From contig NZ_CAJTLL010000006.1 of assembly GCF_910577135.1 (NCBI RefSeq), positions 58,095 to 122,094 on the forward strand: a stretch of DNA of 64,000 nucleotides. Direction: 5' to 3'. Position 1 is the first letter of the stretch. Every line of letters begins with the position of its first letter. This document shows, piece by piece, positions 9,345-19,418 of this stretch. The notes below the pieces were generated by a model that did not search any database, had not been told where the DNA came from, and was given only the letters and a program-made list of their open reading frames with translations. The stretch is from an uncultured Helicobacter sp. GTDB taxonomy: Bacteria > Campylobacterota > Campylobacteria > Campylobacterales > Helicobacteraceae. The translations under genes were made by a program, and so were the position numbers.

Positions 9345-10220
9345 TTAAAGCATAATAGTGATGTTATTATAGCCGGGTAGGAAAAAAAGCAAAAAGTGCA
9401 TTACCACCGCACCAAAGAGTATGGCATCAAGTCTATCTAGCACACCACCGTGCCCGGGTAATAATGAGCCGCTATCTTTTACTCCTGCTTCACGTTTTAA
9501 GTAGCTTTCAAATAAATCTCCAAAAACAGCACTAAGAGCTACAACAAAGGTAATACCAAGCGAATATAAAAAGTTCCCACAAGTACCAATGCCTACAATT
9601 GAGCCAAAAACCACACCAAAGATAACCCCGCAAATCACGCCTTCAAGGGTTTTTTTAGGGGAAGTAGGGCAAAAGGGCGTTTTACCGAAGGCTTTGCCGC
9701 CAAAATACGCTCCTGTATCGGTAAATGCTACAATTACAATTAACCATACAATAACCCATACACCAGCTCCCCCAGCGTCTTTATAGAGTGCGTAAATACT
9801 TAGAAATGGCAGAAGTGGGTAGATGAAAGGAAGTAAGGTTTTAAGCGTGATTTTTTTGCTATAAGCAAGATAAGACGCATAGAGAATGAGTACAAAAAGA
9901 GCAGATTCTATAACGCGGTCATTAAAATACGCACATAGCCAAGCCAAAATAGTGGCGATATAATAATGTAAAGCAGATTCTAGTTTGTAGAGAGAAAGAG
10001 CCTCTTGCATCGCAATGACACAAAGAAATGCAAGCACAATGCAAGTAAGCAGGGGTGAATCAATGCTTAAGACAAGCACAAGTAAAATAATTAAGGCAAT
10101 AGCAGTAAGAAATCGTGCCTTATCAGAAAGAAACCTTATTTTTGCTTTCTCTTTAAGGCGAGCGTATAGTGATACGTTGTCTTTAGGGGTATTGGGGGAT
10201 TGCTGTGTATTGTCATTCAT
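9345..10220 (-). CDS. cdsA: Phosphatidate cytidylyltransferase
   Basis: Integral membrane enzyme making CDP-diacylglycerol from phosphatidate and CTP, the branch point to phosphatidylethanolamine and phosphatidylglycerol. Many hydrophobic helices span residues 35-280. The C-terminal signature reads YLKREAGVKDSGSLLPGHGG followed by VLDRLDA, matching the CDP-diglyceride synthetase pattern. The soluble N-terminal 30 residues are hydrophilic. It is the first gene of a cdsA-dxr pair. Confidence 0.95.
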   Translation of the reverse strand: MNDNTQQSPNTPKDNVSLYARLKEKAKIRFLSDKARFLTAIALIILLVLVLSIDSPLLTCIVLAFLCVIAMQEALSLYKLESALHYYIATILAWLCAYFNDRVIESALFVLILYASYLAYSKKITLKTLLPFIYPLLPFLSIYALYKDAGGAGVWVIVWLIVIVAFTDTGAYFGGKAFGKTPFCPTSPKKTLEGVICGVIFGVVFGSIVGIGTCGNFLYSLGITFVVALSAVFGDLFESYLKREAGVKDSGSLLPGHGGVLDRLDAILFGAVVMHFLLFFLPGYNNITIML

Positions 10221-10286
10221 ACATTATCCTTTGTGCTAGGTAATATGAGAGTATTGTAGCATAAAGATTTTTAGATTCAAAAATAC

Positions 10287-10775
10287 TTACGATAGGGCGG
10301 TAATCTCTGTTAAGGTTGCGTTACCAAAAAGATTTTTGTATGTGGCTTGAATGCAACTATCCTCTTCATATAAGATAGCATTTTCTTTAGCTTTTTGATA
10401 AGCCTCTTTGCTTTGCAGCCCAAGCTGCACCCATACACATAAGCGGCTTTTGTCAAAGGAGCTATAAGGAGTGAGGGCGCATATTTCATTCATCACATCT
10501 CCTAGTGCTTCACTTTTTCTAAAGATGTTGATAATATCGCATACTTCCCCATTTTGCGCCATTACTGCAAAGGCATCATTGAGTGAGCAAAATACTTCTC
10601 TTCCTAGAATCTCCCCACCACGCGGATAAATAGGGATAATATCATAACCCCTAGATAATAGAAATGCCCCTACCTGATAGCTTATCTTATCTTGCTGAGG
10701 GCTTAAGCCTACAATAACAATTTTTCTTGCGTTTTTTAAGATAGTTGCTTTTTGTGTGTTATGCAATAGTGCCAT
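10287..10775 (-). CDS. CoA-binding (YccU-like) Rossmann protein, 162 aa
   Basis: Small cytoplasmic protein of the CoA-binding domain family related to the N-terminal part of succinyl-CoA synthetase alpha. The nucleotide-fold start IVIVGLSPQQDKISYQVGAF, then GYDIIPIYPRG and CVWVQLGLQS, are typical. It has no catalytic residues I can name, and the function is unknown across the family. It appears monocistronic, 66 bp upstream of cdsA on the minus strand. Confidence 0.8.
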   Translation of the reverse strand: MALLHNTQKATILKNARKIVIVGLSPQQDKISYQVGAFLLSRGYDIIPIYPRGGEILGREVFCSLNDAFAVMAQNGEVCDIINIFRKSEALGDVMNEICALTPYSSFDKSRLCVWVQLGLQSKEAYQKAKENAILYEEDSCIQATYKNLFGNATLTEITALS

Positions 10776-11005
10776 AGCGTTTTCCTTCGTATGAATATTT
10801 ACTATAACATAGAAATATTAAACGATAGGCTGCATTTATATTGTATGTATTTTGTGCAAGCGCAGTTATTGCAATCTTGTGAGAAAGCTACTTCCACAAA
10901 GCGCTAATGAGTAGAGGATAAAATCTTATGCTTTTGTAAGGCTAGGTTATTTAAGCCAAATATCTATCTGCTAGATTGGTTTTTTAAGGCTTGGATTTTA
11001 TAGTT

Positions 11006-12874
11006 TTATTCCTCAATGTAGTTTTTTAGTTTTCTACCTACTTTTGGATGTTTGAGCTTTTTGATAGCACTAGATTCTATTTGCCGCACTCTCTCGCGCG
11101 TTACATTGAGTTCCTTACCGATTTCTTCTAATGTCCTATCGCTTTCATCATCTAAAAGTCCAAAACGCATACGTATTACAGCTTTTTCTCTGTCATTAAG
11201 CTGTTCAAGTACTTCATCAATTTGCACTTTTAAATCTTCCTTGAGGATATAATCCATAGGTCCTACAGAATTTTTGTCTTCTACAAAATCCCCAAATTTA
11301 CCATCATCATCATTTCCAATAGGGGCATCAAGGCTCACTGGTTCTTTGGTAATTTTAATAACATTCTTTACTTTATCAATGGAAAGTCCTACCTCTTTAG
11401 CAATAAAATCAATATCTGGTTCTTTGCCTGTCTCTTGGACGTGCTTGCGCATAATTTTGTGGATTCTATTAATTGTTTCTATCATATGAATGGGAATGCG
11501 AATAGTGCGCGCTTGGTCAGCAATGGCTCGTGAGATAGCTTGCCTAATCCACCACGTAGCATAAGTAGAAAATTTAAAGCCTTTTTTGTATTCAAACTTA
11601 TCCACAGCCTTCATTAGCCCGATATTGCCCTCTTGTATCAAATCAAGGAATGGCAAACCGCGATTAGTATATCGCTTGGCAATGCTCACCACAAGGCGGA
11701 GGTTGGATTTTGCCATTTTTGCTTTTGCTTTATCGGAGATAGATTTCCCACGTTTAATTTGTTCTAGGATTTCTTTGAGCTTTTCGGGTTCAAGGTTAAA
11801 ACCTCCTTCACTTGCTTCCTTAGTTTGAAAAAGTTTTTTGAGTTCCATATACACATTTACCATTGTGGTTTCTGGCACCATAGAGGCGATTTCATCGCGT
11901 GTCATATTGGTAATATTGGCAAGAATTTTTTTGTGATTTTGTATTAATATATCATTAAATAATGGTAGTTTATATTCAAGTCTTTTTAGCTCACGCTCAA
12001 AGCCATCACCGCTTTTTAAGGTATTTTCCATTGCTCTTACAAGCTCGCTAATGAGCTTACTTGTAGGTCCTAAGTCTAAAAGTTTTGTTTTGAGGATATG
12101 CTTTTTGTGTGAAAGTAGCAAAATATGGCTAAGCTCATCCTCGCCCTCTGCTAATGGGCTTTCAAGTAGTTTAAGCCATTCTTTTTTTGCCTTATCAAGT
12201 GCTTTGAAACTTTCCATTACCTTTTCTACACGTTTTTGGTCTCTCTTTGAGTTCTTACGTGCATTTTCCTCTTCTTCTATATCAAAATCTTCCTCTTCAT
12301 TTAATTCCTCTTCCTCTTCGTCATCATCAAAACTTTTGAAGAGTTCTTTAACCCTTCGCTCACGATTAATCAAGGCATCTTTATAATCATAAATAAAGTC
12401 AATCAAATAAGGCACGGAGCAAATTGCATCTAAGATAGTATTCTCCCCTAGCTCAATTTGCTTACTTAGGCTAATTTCTTCCTCTTTTGTCAAAAGTGGA
12501 ATCTGCCCCATTTCACGTAGATACATACGTACAGGGCTATCGCTCCTACTCCACTCAAGAAGCTCTTTATCTTTCATAAAGTCAAATTCATCTTCAAGCT
12601 CTTCATCAAGCATTTTTTTTCTATCTGCTTGACGTTTGATTTGTTCTTGAGTATTAAGCACTTTTGCCGCTTCAGAGGAGCTTAAAAGTTTCTTTTTGTA
12701 TTTTTTGCTCAAGTCTTTAATTTTTTTGACCTGTCCGCTTGTGGGAGCTTTGAGCATAATTTGAGCAATTTTTTCATACGTAATATAATCGCTATCTTCT
12801 TCTTTAAACAAATTTTCCAATTCAGCATTCACTTCTTTTGACTTTTTGTTTATTTTGTCAGCTTTTTCTTGCAT
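11006..12874 (-). CDS. rpoD: Primary RNA polymerase sigma factor (sigma-80)
   Basis: Housekeeping sigma factor that directs RNA polymerase to -10 TATAAT promoters. Region 1.1 lies in the first 100 residues. A strongly acidic, Glu/Asp-rich insert is around 185-205. The core has region 2 ([40 protein letters not shown]) and region 4.2 ([20 protein letters not shown]). The 622-aa length is near the H. pylori protein. A tract in region 1.2 ([17 protein letters not shown]) confirms group 1. It is transcribed alone, downstream of the por operon. Confidence 0.97.
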   Translation of the reverse strand: MQEKADKINKKSKEVNAELENLFKEEDSDYITYEKIAQIMLKAPTSGQVKKIKDLSKKYKKKLLSSSEAAKVLNTQEQIKRQADRKKMLDEELEDEFDFMKDKELLEWSRSDSPVRMYLREMGQIPLLTKEEEISLSKQIELGENTILDAICSVPYLIDFIYDYKDALINRERRVKELFKSFDDDEEEEELNEEEDFDIEEEENARKNSKRDQKRVEKVMESFKALDKAKKEWLKLLESPLAEGEDELSHILLLSHKKHILKTKLLDLGPTSKLISELVRAMENTLKSGDGFERELKRLEYKLPLFNDILIQNHKKILANITNMTRDEIASMVPETTMVNVYMELKKLFQTKEASEGGFNLEPEKLKEILEQIKRGKSISDKAKAKMAKSNLRLVVSIAKRYTNRGLPFLDLIQEGNIGLMKAVDKFEYKKGFKFSTYATWWIRQAISRAIADQARTIRIPIHMIETINRIHKIMRKHVQETGKEPDIDFIAKEVGLSIDKVKNVIKITKEPVSLDAPIGNDDDGKFGDFVEDKNSVGPMDYILKEDLKVQIDEVLEQLNDREKAVIRMRFGLLDDESDRTLEEIGKELNVTRERVRQIESSAIKKLKHPKVGRKLKNYIEE

Positions 12875-12997
12875 ACTATACCCTTGCAGTGATTTTGTTT
12901 AAAAGGCTGCTTTATAGAATCGGCGATTCTACCCAAAATTACATAAAATACAATTAATATCCCTCTATTTCTTAGCTAAGAGGAATATTAAGAAGTG

Positions 12998-13945
12998 TTA
13001 TTTGGGGTTAATTTCTTCTCTACGTTGGAGGTATTCCCAACGTGCCTCTACATCTTTTTGAAATTGTGCGATGATATGTTCATTTTCAGGCTTGAAAAGA
13101 TGTTTGAAACGTCCTTGTGCACCTAAATAATCACGAACTGGCACAATATTGCGTGGGCGATAAGTGATATGCACTTCTACACCATTAATAATTTCAAATA
13201 ATGGAAACACAAGGGAATCTACTGCTAAATCGCTGATTTCAACGGTTTTATGAGATTCAAATCGCCATTCAGTCGTGCAAGCACTCATTGCATTAATAAA
13301 GGTTGGTCCCTCTGTATCAATAGCACGTTTAATTTTCTTATTCATATCTTTCCACTTGTTGGGAGCTACTTGGGCGACATAGGGCGCATGATGTGCTGCC
13401 ATAATAAAAAGCAAGTCTTTTTTGCGTTCTTTTTTACCATAGCTTACGCTTCCAGCGGGTGTAGTTGATGTGCTTGAGCCAAGAGGCGTAGAGCCGCTTC
13501 TCTGTCCACCTGTATTTGCATACACTTCATTGTCAAGACAGATATAAGTCATATCGTGCCCTCTTTCAAAGCAGCCACTAATCCATTGAAATCCAATATC
13601 ATAAGTCGCTCCATCGCCACCAAATGCTACAAATTTAGGACGTTCACCGGTATATCTTCCCTTGCGTGCCAGAGCTTTATACATAGCTTCTGCTCCAGCA
13701 ACTGCCGTAGAGCCATTTTCAAACCCAATGTGAATCCAAGGCACATCCCAGCTTGTATGTGGATATACTGCACTTGAAACCTCAAGACAGCCCGTGGAGT
13801 TCCCAATAATAATGGGTCCATCTACTGCACTAAGTACTTCTCGCACAATCATACCGTGAGCACAGCCCGGACAAAGTAAGTGCGCACCTTCAAATTTTTT
13901 TGATGATTTTTGAAATTCTTTAAGATTCTTTACTTCCTTTACCAT
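12998..13945 (-). CDS. porB: Pyruvate:flavodoxin/ferredoxin oxidoreductase, beta subunit
   Basis: Thiamine diphosphate subunit of the four-part PorCDAB enzyme that oxidises pyruvate to acetyl-CoA in microaerophilic epsilonproteobacteria. Cys motif CPGCAHG near residue 26 helps bind a 4Fe-4S cluster. GDGATYDIGFQ and NTGGQRSGSTPLG form the ThDP/Mg site. The 315-aa length equals the H. pylori subunit. It is last in the operon, 10 bp after porA. Confidence 0.95.
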   Translation of the reverse strand: MVKEVKNLKEFQKSSKKFEGAHLLCPGCAHGMIVREVLSAVDGPIIIGNSTGCLEVSSAVYPHTSWDVPWIHIGFENGSTAVAGAEAMYKALARKGRYTGERPKFVAFGGDGATYDIGFQWISGCFERGHDMTYICLDNEVYANTGGQRSGSTPLGSSTSTTPAGSVSYGKKERKKDLLFIMAAHHAPYVAQVAPNKWKDMNKKIKRAIDTEGPTFINAMSACTTEWRFESHKTVEISDLAVDSLVFPLFEIINGVEVHITYRPRNIVPVRDYLGAQGRFKHLFKPENEHIIAQFQKDVEARWEYLQRREEINPK

Positions 13946-13955
13946 TGTATTCTCC

Positions 13956-15176
13956 TTAAAAAAAGCTCATTTTAGGTCCGCGAAGTCCTAACATTTGTTG
14001 AAGTGGGTGAGTCAATTTACCTGCTTTTGCATTTTCATTAAGCTCGGTAAAAATGCTCTCTAAATGCGCTTGTGTCAAATCACGTCCGCCTAGTCCATAA
14101 ATATAATTTGACATTATAAGATGTGCTCCTGCCCCAAGAGCTGCTGCTGAAAATTCATTAAAAAGCATACCCATTGTTCCTGCTGGAAGACTTCTGTCGA
14201 TACAAGCTACTGCTTTTAAACCTTTTAGTACCTCGCCTATTTGCTTGAAAGGAAAGGGTCGTAAGGAGCGGATAGAGATAACCCCTGCTTTAATGCCTTT
14301 TTCATTGCGTGCTTTTTTAGCCGCTACACGAGCAGATTCTACGCTTGTGCCAAGTGCCACAATTGCTACTTCTGCATCTTCTATATCATAAGTTTCTACA
14401 AGTTTGTATGTGCGGCCAGATTTTTTTGCAAAAGCTTCAAATACCTCTTCTATAACCTGTGCTGAATCCATAATGCCTTTGTGTAGCTGTGCCTTATGCT
14501 CAAAATGCCAATCCTCTTCTGTTTGCGCCCCGTAAGTTACAGGGTTAGAGAAGTTTAACATAGGATTATGCGAGATATAATCCCCGATAAATTTATATGC
14601 TTCCTCATCAGTAAATGGGCGAACAGACTGCGCGGTATGAGAGCAAATGAATCCGTCTTGATTCACAATTATAGGCACTCTTACACGTTTATCTTCTGCA
14701 ATCTTAAAAGCCATAAGATTAAAATCATAAGCTTCTTGTGGATTATAGGTGCAGAGATTTATCCAGCCTGTATCACGGCTAAGATACATATCTGAATGAT
14801 CTCCATTTACATTGAGTGGTGCAGCAAGTGCACGATTGACAAGATTTAGCACAATAGGTAAACGCATACCAGAAGCCTGATAAAGCACTTCTATCATTAA
14901 TGCAAAACCTTGAGAGCTTGTCGCCGTGGCTACTCTTCCACCAGCTGCTGCAGCACCTACACACGCACTCATTGCTGCGTGTTCGGATTCTACCATCACA
15001 AATTCACCATCGACATAACCATTACTTACAAAACTTCCATAGTTTTGCACAATGGGTGTCGAAGGTGTGATAGGATAAGCAGCTACCACATCAATTTGTG
15101 CTTGACGAAGTGCTTGAGAAGCAGCCATATTGCCATCCCATACTTCAATATCCCTTAATTCCATTATTTTGGCCAT
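13956..15176 (-). CDS. porA: Pyruvate:flavodoxin/ferredoxin oxidoreductase, alpha subunit
   Basis: Alpha subunit of PorCDAB, carrying the pyrimidine-binding and transketolase-like domains (406 aa). Typical segments are ASQALRQAQIDVVAAYPITP, VMVESEHAAMSACVGAAAAG, TATSSQGFALMIEVLYQASG, and the C-terminal CIDRSLPAGTMGMLFNE. It follows porD by 14 bp and precedes porB by 10 bp. Confidence 0.95.
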   Translation of the reverse strand: MAKIMELRDIEVWDGNMAASQALRQAQIDVVAAYPITPSTPIVQNYGSFVSNGYVDGEFVMVESEHAAMSACVGAAAAGGRVATATSSQGFALMIEVLYQASGMRLPIVLNLVNRALAAPLNVNGDHSDMYLSRDTGWINLCTYNPQEAYDFNLMAFKIAEDKRVRVPIIVNQDGFICSHTAQSVRPFTDEEAYKFIGDYISHNPMLNFSNPVTYGAQTEEDWHFEHKAQLHKGIMDSAQVIEEVFEAFAKKSGRTYKLVETYDIEDAEVAIVALGTSVESARVAAKKARNEKGIKAGVISIRSLRPFPFKQIGEVLKGLKAVACIDRSLPAGTMGMLFNEFSAAALGAGAHLIMSNYIYGLGGRDLTQAHLESIFTELNENAKAGKLTHPLQQMLGLRGPKMSFF

Positions 15177-15190
15177 CTTTTCCTCCTAGA

Positions 15191-15601
15191 CTATGCGTTA
15201 TTTTGCGATTCTTTAGGCTCTTTAGCAGGCCATTCTTTGAGGGCTTCTTCATTGTCTTTGTGATCATTAAACATAAGCAATGATTTTGGGTTGGTGGGAC
15301 ACACATCCACACATACGCCACAACCTTTACAATGCACATAATCCACACCTGCTAATTTATCATTATTAGTAAGAATCGCCGCATCAGGGCAAAATACCCA
15401 ACAAGTAAAGCAATTAATACAAATATCACTATTATGCACGGGCTTTTCTACACGCCAATGCGCTACACTATCGCTAAATGAGCTATCGCCACTATAAGTT
15501 CGTTCCTGTTTATAAAGTTCCATAGCCCCATCTACGCCCTTTTTAAAAGGAAACAGCACAGAGCCAATTGCAAATTCGTCCCAATCTTTTAATTTATCCA
15601 T
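15191..15601 (-). CDS. porD: Pyruvate oxidoreductase delta subunit, 2x[4Fe-4S] ferredoxin
   Basis: Small iron-sulfur subunit of PorCDAB passing electrons from the ThDP site to flavodoxin or ferredoxin. Two cluster motifs are visible: CINCFTCWVFCPDA and CKGCGVCVDVCPTNP. The N-terminal 60 residues carry no cluster and probably bind the other subunits. Length is 136 aa. It sits between porC (24 bp upstream) and porA. Confidence 0.95.
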   Translation of the reverse strand: MDKLKDWDEFAIGSVLFPFKKGVDGAMELYKQERTYSGDSSFSDSVAHWRVEKPVHNSDICINCFTCWVFCPDAAILTNNDKLAGVDYVHCKGCGVCVDVCPTNPKSLLMFNDHKDNEEALKEWPAKEPKESQNNA

Positions 15602-15625
15602 TTCTTTTCTCCTTAAAATAAGCCC

Positions 15626-16186
15626 TTATTTAACTTCCTCATAAGCTCGTCTAATAGCCACTTTGTTTGCCTCAATCACTTGTTGGGGGAGTTTTTTACC
15701 AAGCACCTTGGAGAAAGATTCTAAAAAGAAGTCAATCTCAAGCATACCTGAAACTTTCATTAACGCCCCAAGCATAGGTGCATTAGGGATAGATTTGCCA
15801 AGTGCATCAATAGAGATTTGAATACAATCAAGCGTATATACCTCTTTTTGTGCCAACTCGGGCTTTTTAGCAATGAGCTCTTCCTTGCTTAAGCGCGTGG
15901 TGATAATGTATTTTGTCGATGGTTTATCATAAAGACAAATATTTGTGATGAATACCAAGCCCGGGTCAATCACCAAAATATAATCGGGATTCATAAACTT
16001 TTCGTGATTGAGAATAGGCTCTGAATCTATCCTATTATAGGCAGTCATAGAAGCACCGCGTTTAGCTGAACCATAGAATGCAAAGGCTTGCACCTCTTTG
16101 CCTGTTCCTGCAATTACATCGGCTAGACCTTTTGCGCCTGTTACAGCACCTTGCCCAGCACGAGAATGCCATCGTATCTCAAGCAT
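15626..16186 (-). CDS. porC: Pyruvate oxidoreductase gamma subunit
   Basis: Gamma subunit (186 aa) of the Por complex, first gene of porCDAB. Family motifs are IRWHSRAGQGAVTGAKGLA and AFAFYGSAKRGASMTAYNRI. Divergent from trpS across a 268-bp spacer that must hold both promoters. The gene order C-D-A-B is the one known from H. pylori. Confidence 0.94.
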   Translation of the reverse strand: MLEIRWHSRAGQGAVTGAKGLADVIAGTGKEVQAFAFYGSAKRGASMTAYNRIDSEPILNHEKFMNPDYILVIDPGLVFITNICLYDKPSTKYIITTRLSKEELIAKKPELAQKEVYTLDCIQISIDALGKSIPNAPMLGALMKVSGMLEIDFFLESFSKVLGKKLPQQVIEANKVAIRRAYEEVK

Positions 16187-16409
16187 ACTTTCTCCTTCCT
16201 TCGTGGATTTAAGACCATTTTAACGCAGTTTTATTTAATTTCGTATCGTTTTGAAACAATTTTGATAAACGCACTTTGACAAAGGGGGAGATTCTACACA
16301 ATTTTGTAAAAAATTTTTTTACCAAGTGAGTGTAAAACCACCTTTTCTTGGGTAAAACTTTTAGCACAATTTTTAATGGGGTATTCCTCTAAACTTAAGC
16401 CAAAAATCA

Positions 16410-16415
16410 TATAAT
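16410..16415 (+). promoter_or_regulatory. trpS promoter -10 box
   Basis: A perfect TATAAT lies 39 bp before the trpS ATG, in an AT-rich context typical of sigma-80 promoters, which often lack a clear -35. Confidence 0.6.
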
Positions 16416-16454
16416 ACCGCTTTTGTTAATGATTTTGAGATTAGGGGATAAATT

Positions 16455-17453
16455 ATGGACGCACAATTGCAAAAAAAACGCGTTTTTTCAGGCATTCAGC
16501 CCACGGGCAATATCCACTTAGGCAATTATCTAGGTGCGGTGCGACATTGGGTAGATTCACAAGAGGAATATGAAAATATTTTTTGCGTGGTTAATTCCCA
16601 CGCGATTACGACTAAACAGAATCCTACGCAATTAAAAGAAAAGACTTATGACCTTGCAGGTATTCTTTTAGCCTGTGGCATTGATACAAATAAATCTCAT
16701 CTTTTTATCCAAAGTCAAATCGATGAACACGCCGCATTAGCGTGGATTTTAGATTGCCATATTCCTATGGGTGATATGAGTCGTATGACACAATTTAAAG
16801 ATAAAAGTGCAAAAAATCCAAAAAATATTAATGTGGGCTTGTTTAATTACCCTGCGCTTATGGCGGCGGATATTTTGCTCTATCAGGCAGATTTTGTGCC
16901 TGTGGGTGAAGACCAAAAGCAGCATTTAGAGCTAACACGTGACGTGGCAATGCGCTTTAATAATGAATATGGATTATGCTTTAATATTCCTGAGCCGATG
17001 ATTGCTAAAGTAGGAGCGCGCATAATGGCTTTAGATGACCCAAATGCCAAAATGAGTAAATCCGCACAGAGCGAGAATAACGCGATTTTTTTACTTGATA
17101 GCCCTGAACTCATCACACGCAAAATCAAAAAGGCAGTTACAGATTCTCAAAGTGGCATTATCTTTGATGAATCTCGCGCAGGATTATATAATCTGCTTTG
17201 TATGTATGAGATTTTCACAAGACAGAGCCGCGAAGAAATAGAATCTGCATTTGAAGGCAAGGGCTATGGACATCTTAAAAGCGCTTTGAGCGAAGTGATT
17301 ATAGAAACTTTACGTCCTATACAAGAGGAGTATGCAAGACTAAGCAGTGATAGGGCATATATAGAATCTATACTAGATAAAAGTGCTAATGCAGTCCGCC
17401 CCATTGCCAAAGCCACTTATGCCCGCGCAAAGGAACACTTAGGTTTAGTATAG
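16455..17453 (+). CDS. trpS: Tryptophanyl-tRNA synthetase
   Basis: Class I synthetase charging tRNA-Trp. The HIGH-like motif is [12 protein letters not shown] at residues 17-28, and the KMSKS loop appears intact as [26 protein letters not shown] and [17 protein letters not shown] are family blocks. The 332-aa length is normal for the compact bacterial form. The gene starts after a short leader, with AGGGG a few bases upstream of the ATG. Confidence 0.97.
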   Translation: MDAQLQKKRVFSGIQPTGNIHLGNYLGAVRHWVDSQEEYENIFCVVNSHAITTKQNPTQLKEKTYDLAGILLACGIDTNKSHLFIQSQIDEHAALAWILDCHIPMGDMSRMTQFKDKSAKNPKNINVGLFNYPALMAADILLYQADFVPVGEDQKQHLELTRDVAMRFNNEYGLCFNIPEPMIAKVGARIMALDDPNAKMSKSAQSENNAIFLLDSPELITRKIKKAVTDSQSGIIFDESRAGLYNLLCMYEIFTRQSREEIESAFEGKGYGHLKSALSEVIIETLRPIQEEYARLSSDRAYIESILDKSANAVRPIAKATYARAKEHLGLV

Positions 17454-17484
17454 GTCTATTTGTAAAAGCTTATCTCCCTTATGC

Positions 17485-17490
17485 TATAAT
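17485..17490 (+). promoter_or_regulatory. glnA promoter -10 box (extended)
   Basis: TGCTATAAT, an extended -10 element, lies 46 bp upstream of the glnA ATG. AAGGAG precedes the start codon. Confidence 0.65.
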
Positions 17491-17536
17491 TCGCATTTTA
17501 TTTACACAATCTACACAATGATTAAGGAGCAAGGGT

Positions 17537-18976
17537 ATGAGCAGAGTAGCAATCGACAAACAAGCAGTCAAGGCATTTTTTCAATTTTGCGATGAAAATG
17601 AAGTGGAATTTATCGATTTCCGCTTCACTGATATTAAAGGCATATGGCATCATTTGAGCTTTTCAAGAAGTGCGATTGGCGAAGAGAGTTTTGAGGGGAT
17701 ACCCTTTGATGGCAGCTCTATCCCTGCGTGGCAGCCTGTGGATAAATCTGATATGATACTTATCCCCGAGCCTGTGCGATATTTTATTGACCCTTTTAGT
17801 GCGGATACTACGGTGATAGTCTTTTGCGATATTTGGGATGTTTATAAAAATGAGCCTTATGAGAAATGCCCTCGTTCTATTGTCAAACGTGCGATGAAGC
17901 ACCTTAAAGAAAGCGGGATTGGTGACGTGGCGTATTATGGACCAGAAAATGAGTTTTTTGTGTTTGATTCTATTAAAATTAAAGATTCTGTAAATTGTCA
18001 ATATTATGAGATAGATTCCGAAGAGGGCGAATGGAATCGCGATAGAGCCTTTGAGGGTGGCGTAAATATGGGACATCGCCCCGGTACAAAGGGTGGATAC
18101 TTCCCTGTGCCACCGGTGGATTCTTCAGTGGATTTACGCACTGAAATGGTAAAGGTGCTGAACCAAGTGGGGCTAGAAACCTTTGTATTGCATCACGAAG
18201 TAGCGCAAGGGCAGAATGAAATCGGTGTGAAGTTTGGCGATATGCTCGAAGCTGCCGATAATGTGCAAAAATTTAAATATGTGGTAAAAATGGTAGCTCA
18301 TCTCAATGGCAAGACGGCTACATTTATGCCTAAGCCCCTTTATGGCGATAATGGCAGCGGTATGCACGTACATATTAGCATTTGGAAAGATAATAAGAAT
18401 CTCTTTGCGGGAAATGCCTATCAGGGGTTAAGTGAAATGGCGTTGCACTTCTTAGGTGGAGTGCTAAAACATGCTAGAGCCTTAGCAGCCTTCACAAATC
18501 CTAGCACAAACTCATACAAACGGCTCATTCCGGGCTTTGAAGCGCCAAGTATTTTAACATATAGTGCGCAAAATAGAAGCGCAAGTATTAGAATCCCATA
18601 CAATAGCGGAGAAAAGGCAAAACGTATGGAATTTAGATTCCCCGATAGCTCGGCAAATCCTTATCTTGCCTTTGCAAGCTTACTACTTGCGGGACTTGAT
18701 GGTATTAGGAATAAAATTGACCCGGGTAAGCCTATGGAAATTAATCTCTTTGAACTCACACTTGATGAAATCCGTGAGAAAGGCATTAAGCAGTTGCCTC
18801 ATACATTGCGCCACGCGATTGAGGAAATGCTGGTGGATAAAGCATACCTCAAAGAAGGCAATGTGTTTAGCGAGGAATTTATACAAACCTATAAGGCTTA
18901 TAAGTTTGAGACAGAAATTTGGCCTTGGGAAGCACGCCCCCACCCATTTGAGTTTCTTACTACATATAGTTGTTAG
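17537..18976 (+). CDS. glnA: Glutamine synthetase type I
   Basis: Makes glutamine from glutamate, ammonia and ATP, the main ammonia-assimilating step. The 479-aa length fits GSI. Blocks include [47 protein letters not shown], and [15 protein letters not shown]. The adenylylation loop, which in enterobacteria reads NLYDLPPEE, is NLFELTLDE here. The acceptor Tyr is therefore Phe405 and AMP control is not possible. H. pylori GlnA is likewise reported to lack the site. It is monocistronic, with the nickel operon 442 bp downstream. Confidence 0.97.
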   Translation: MSRVAIDKQAVKAFFQFCDENEVEFIDFRFTDIKGIWHHLSFSRSAIGEESFEGIPFDGSSIPAWQPVDKSDMILIPEPVRYFIDPFSADTTVIVFCDIWDVYKNEPYEKCPRSIVKRAMKHLKESGIGDVAYYGPENEFFVFDSIKIKDSVNCQYYEIDSEEGEWNRDRAFEGGVNMGHRPGTKGGYFPVPPVDSSVDLRTEMVKVLNQVGLETFVLHHEVAQGQNEIGVKFGDMLEAADNVQKFKYVVKMVAHLNGKTATFMPKPLYGDNGSGMHVHISIWKDNKNLFAGNAYQGLSEMALHFLGGVLKHARALAAFTNPSTNSYKRLIPGFEAPSILTYSAQNRSASIRIPYNSGEKAKRMEFRFPDSSANPYLAFASLLLAGLDGIRNKIDPGKPMEINLFELTLDEIREKGIKQLPHTLRHAIEEMLVDKAYLKEGNVFSEEFIQTYKAYKFETEIWPWEARPHPFEFLTTYSC

Positions 18977-19418
18977 TTTTTATACTGCATTCACAATATC
19001 TCAAATAAAGATTGGATAGGTTCTTTAAAGATGGGGAAGCATTTTATCTCTATGCCTATAAAATCTTAGCTTGGTAAAGAAACTTGTTTTTTAGGTGAGT
19101 TTTATAGACTTAGAATTTCCTCATAAAGCGAGCTAGATTATCTATTTGTATCAAAATGAAATCACATAAAATACCAATTTTCTATCGTGAAGTCTAGCGC
19201 ATATTTGCATATTTAACTCTCCTCATCACTAGAAAAAGACGAGGGGACGTAGAACTTTAGATCTGAAAATAAGCAAAAAGAAAGTAATTTTATAGGTTCA
19301 TATTAAGATTTATTTAGTTTGCTATAAAAATATTATTTATTTTATTTTTTTATGTTATTAATATGATATAGTTTTAAAAATTCTTAATTTATAGACACTA
19401 AAGAATAGAGGAGTAATA
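18977..19418 (+). other. 442-bp AT-rich intergenic region before nikA
   Basis: No convincing gene. The last 80 bp are nearly all A/T, with TATTATT at 19331-19337 and a possible -10 (TATGAT, 19362-19367), and probably carry the nikA promoter. A match to the H. pylori NikR operator (TATWATT-N11-AATWATA) was looked for: only one good half-site is visible, so nickel control is not shown. Confidence 0.4.

Noticed and set aside
17663..18076. 137-codon minus-strand frame opposite glnA
   Set aside because: Shadow of a highly conserved gene.
19331..19363. NikR operator before nikA
   Set aside because: Only single half-sites match; spacing is 19 bp, not 11.
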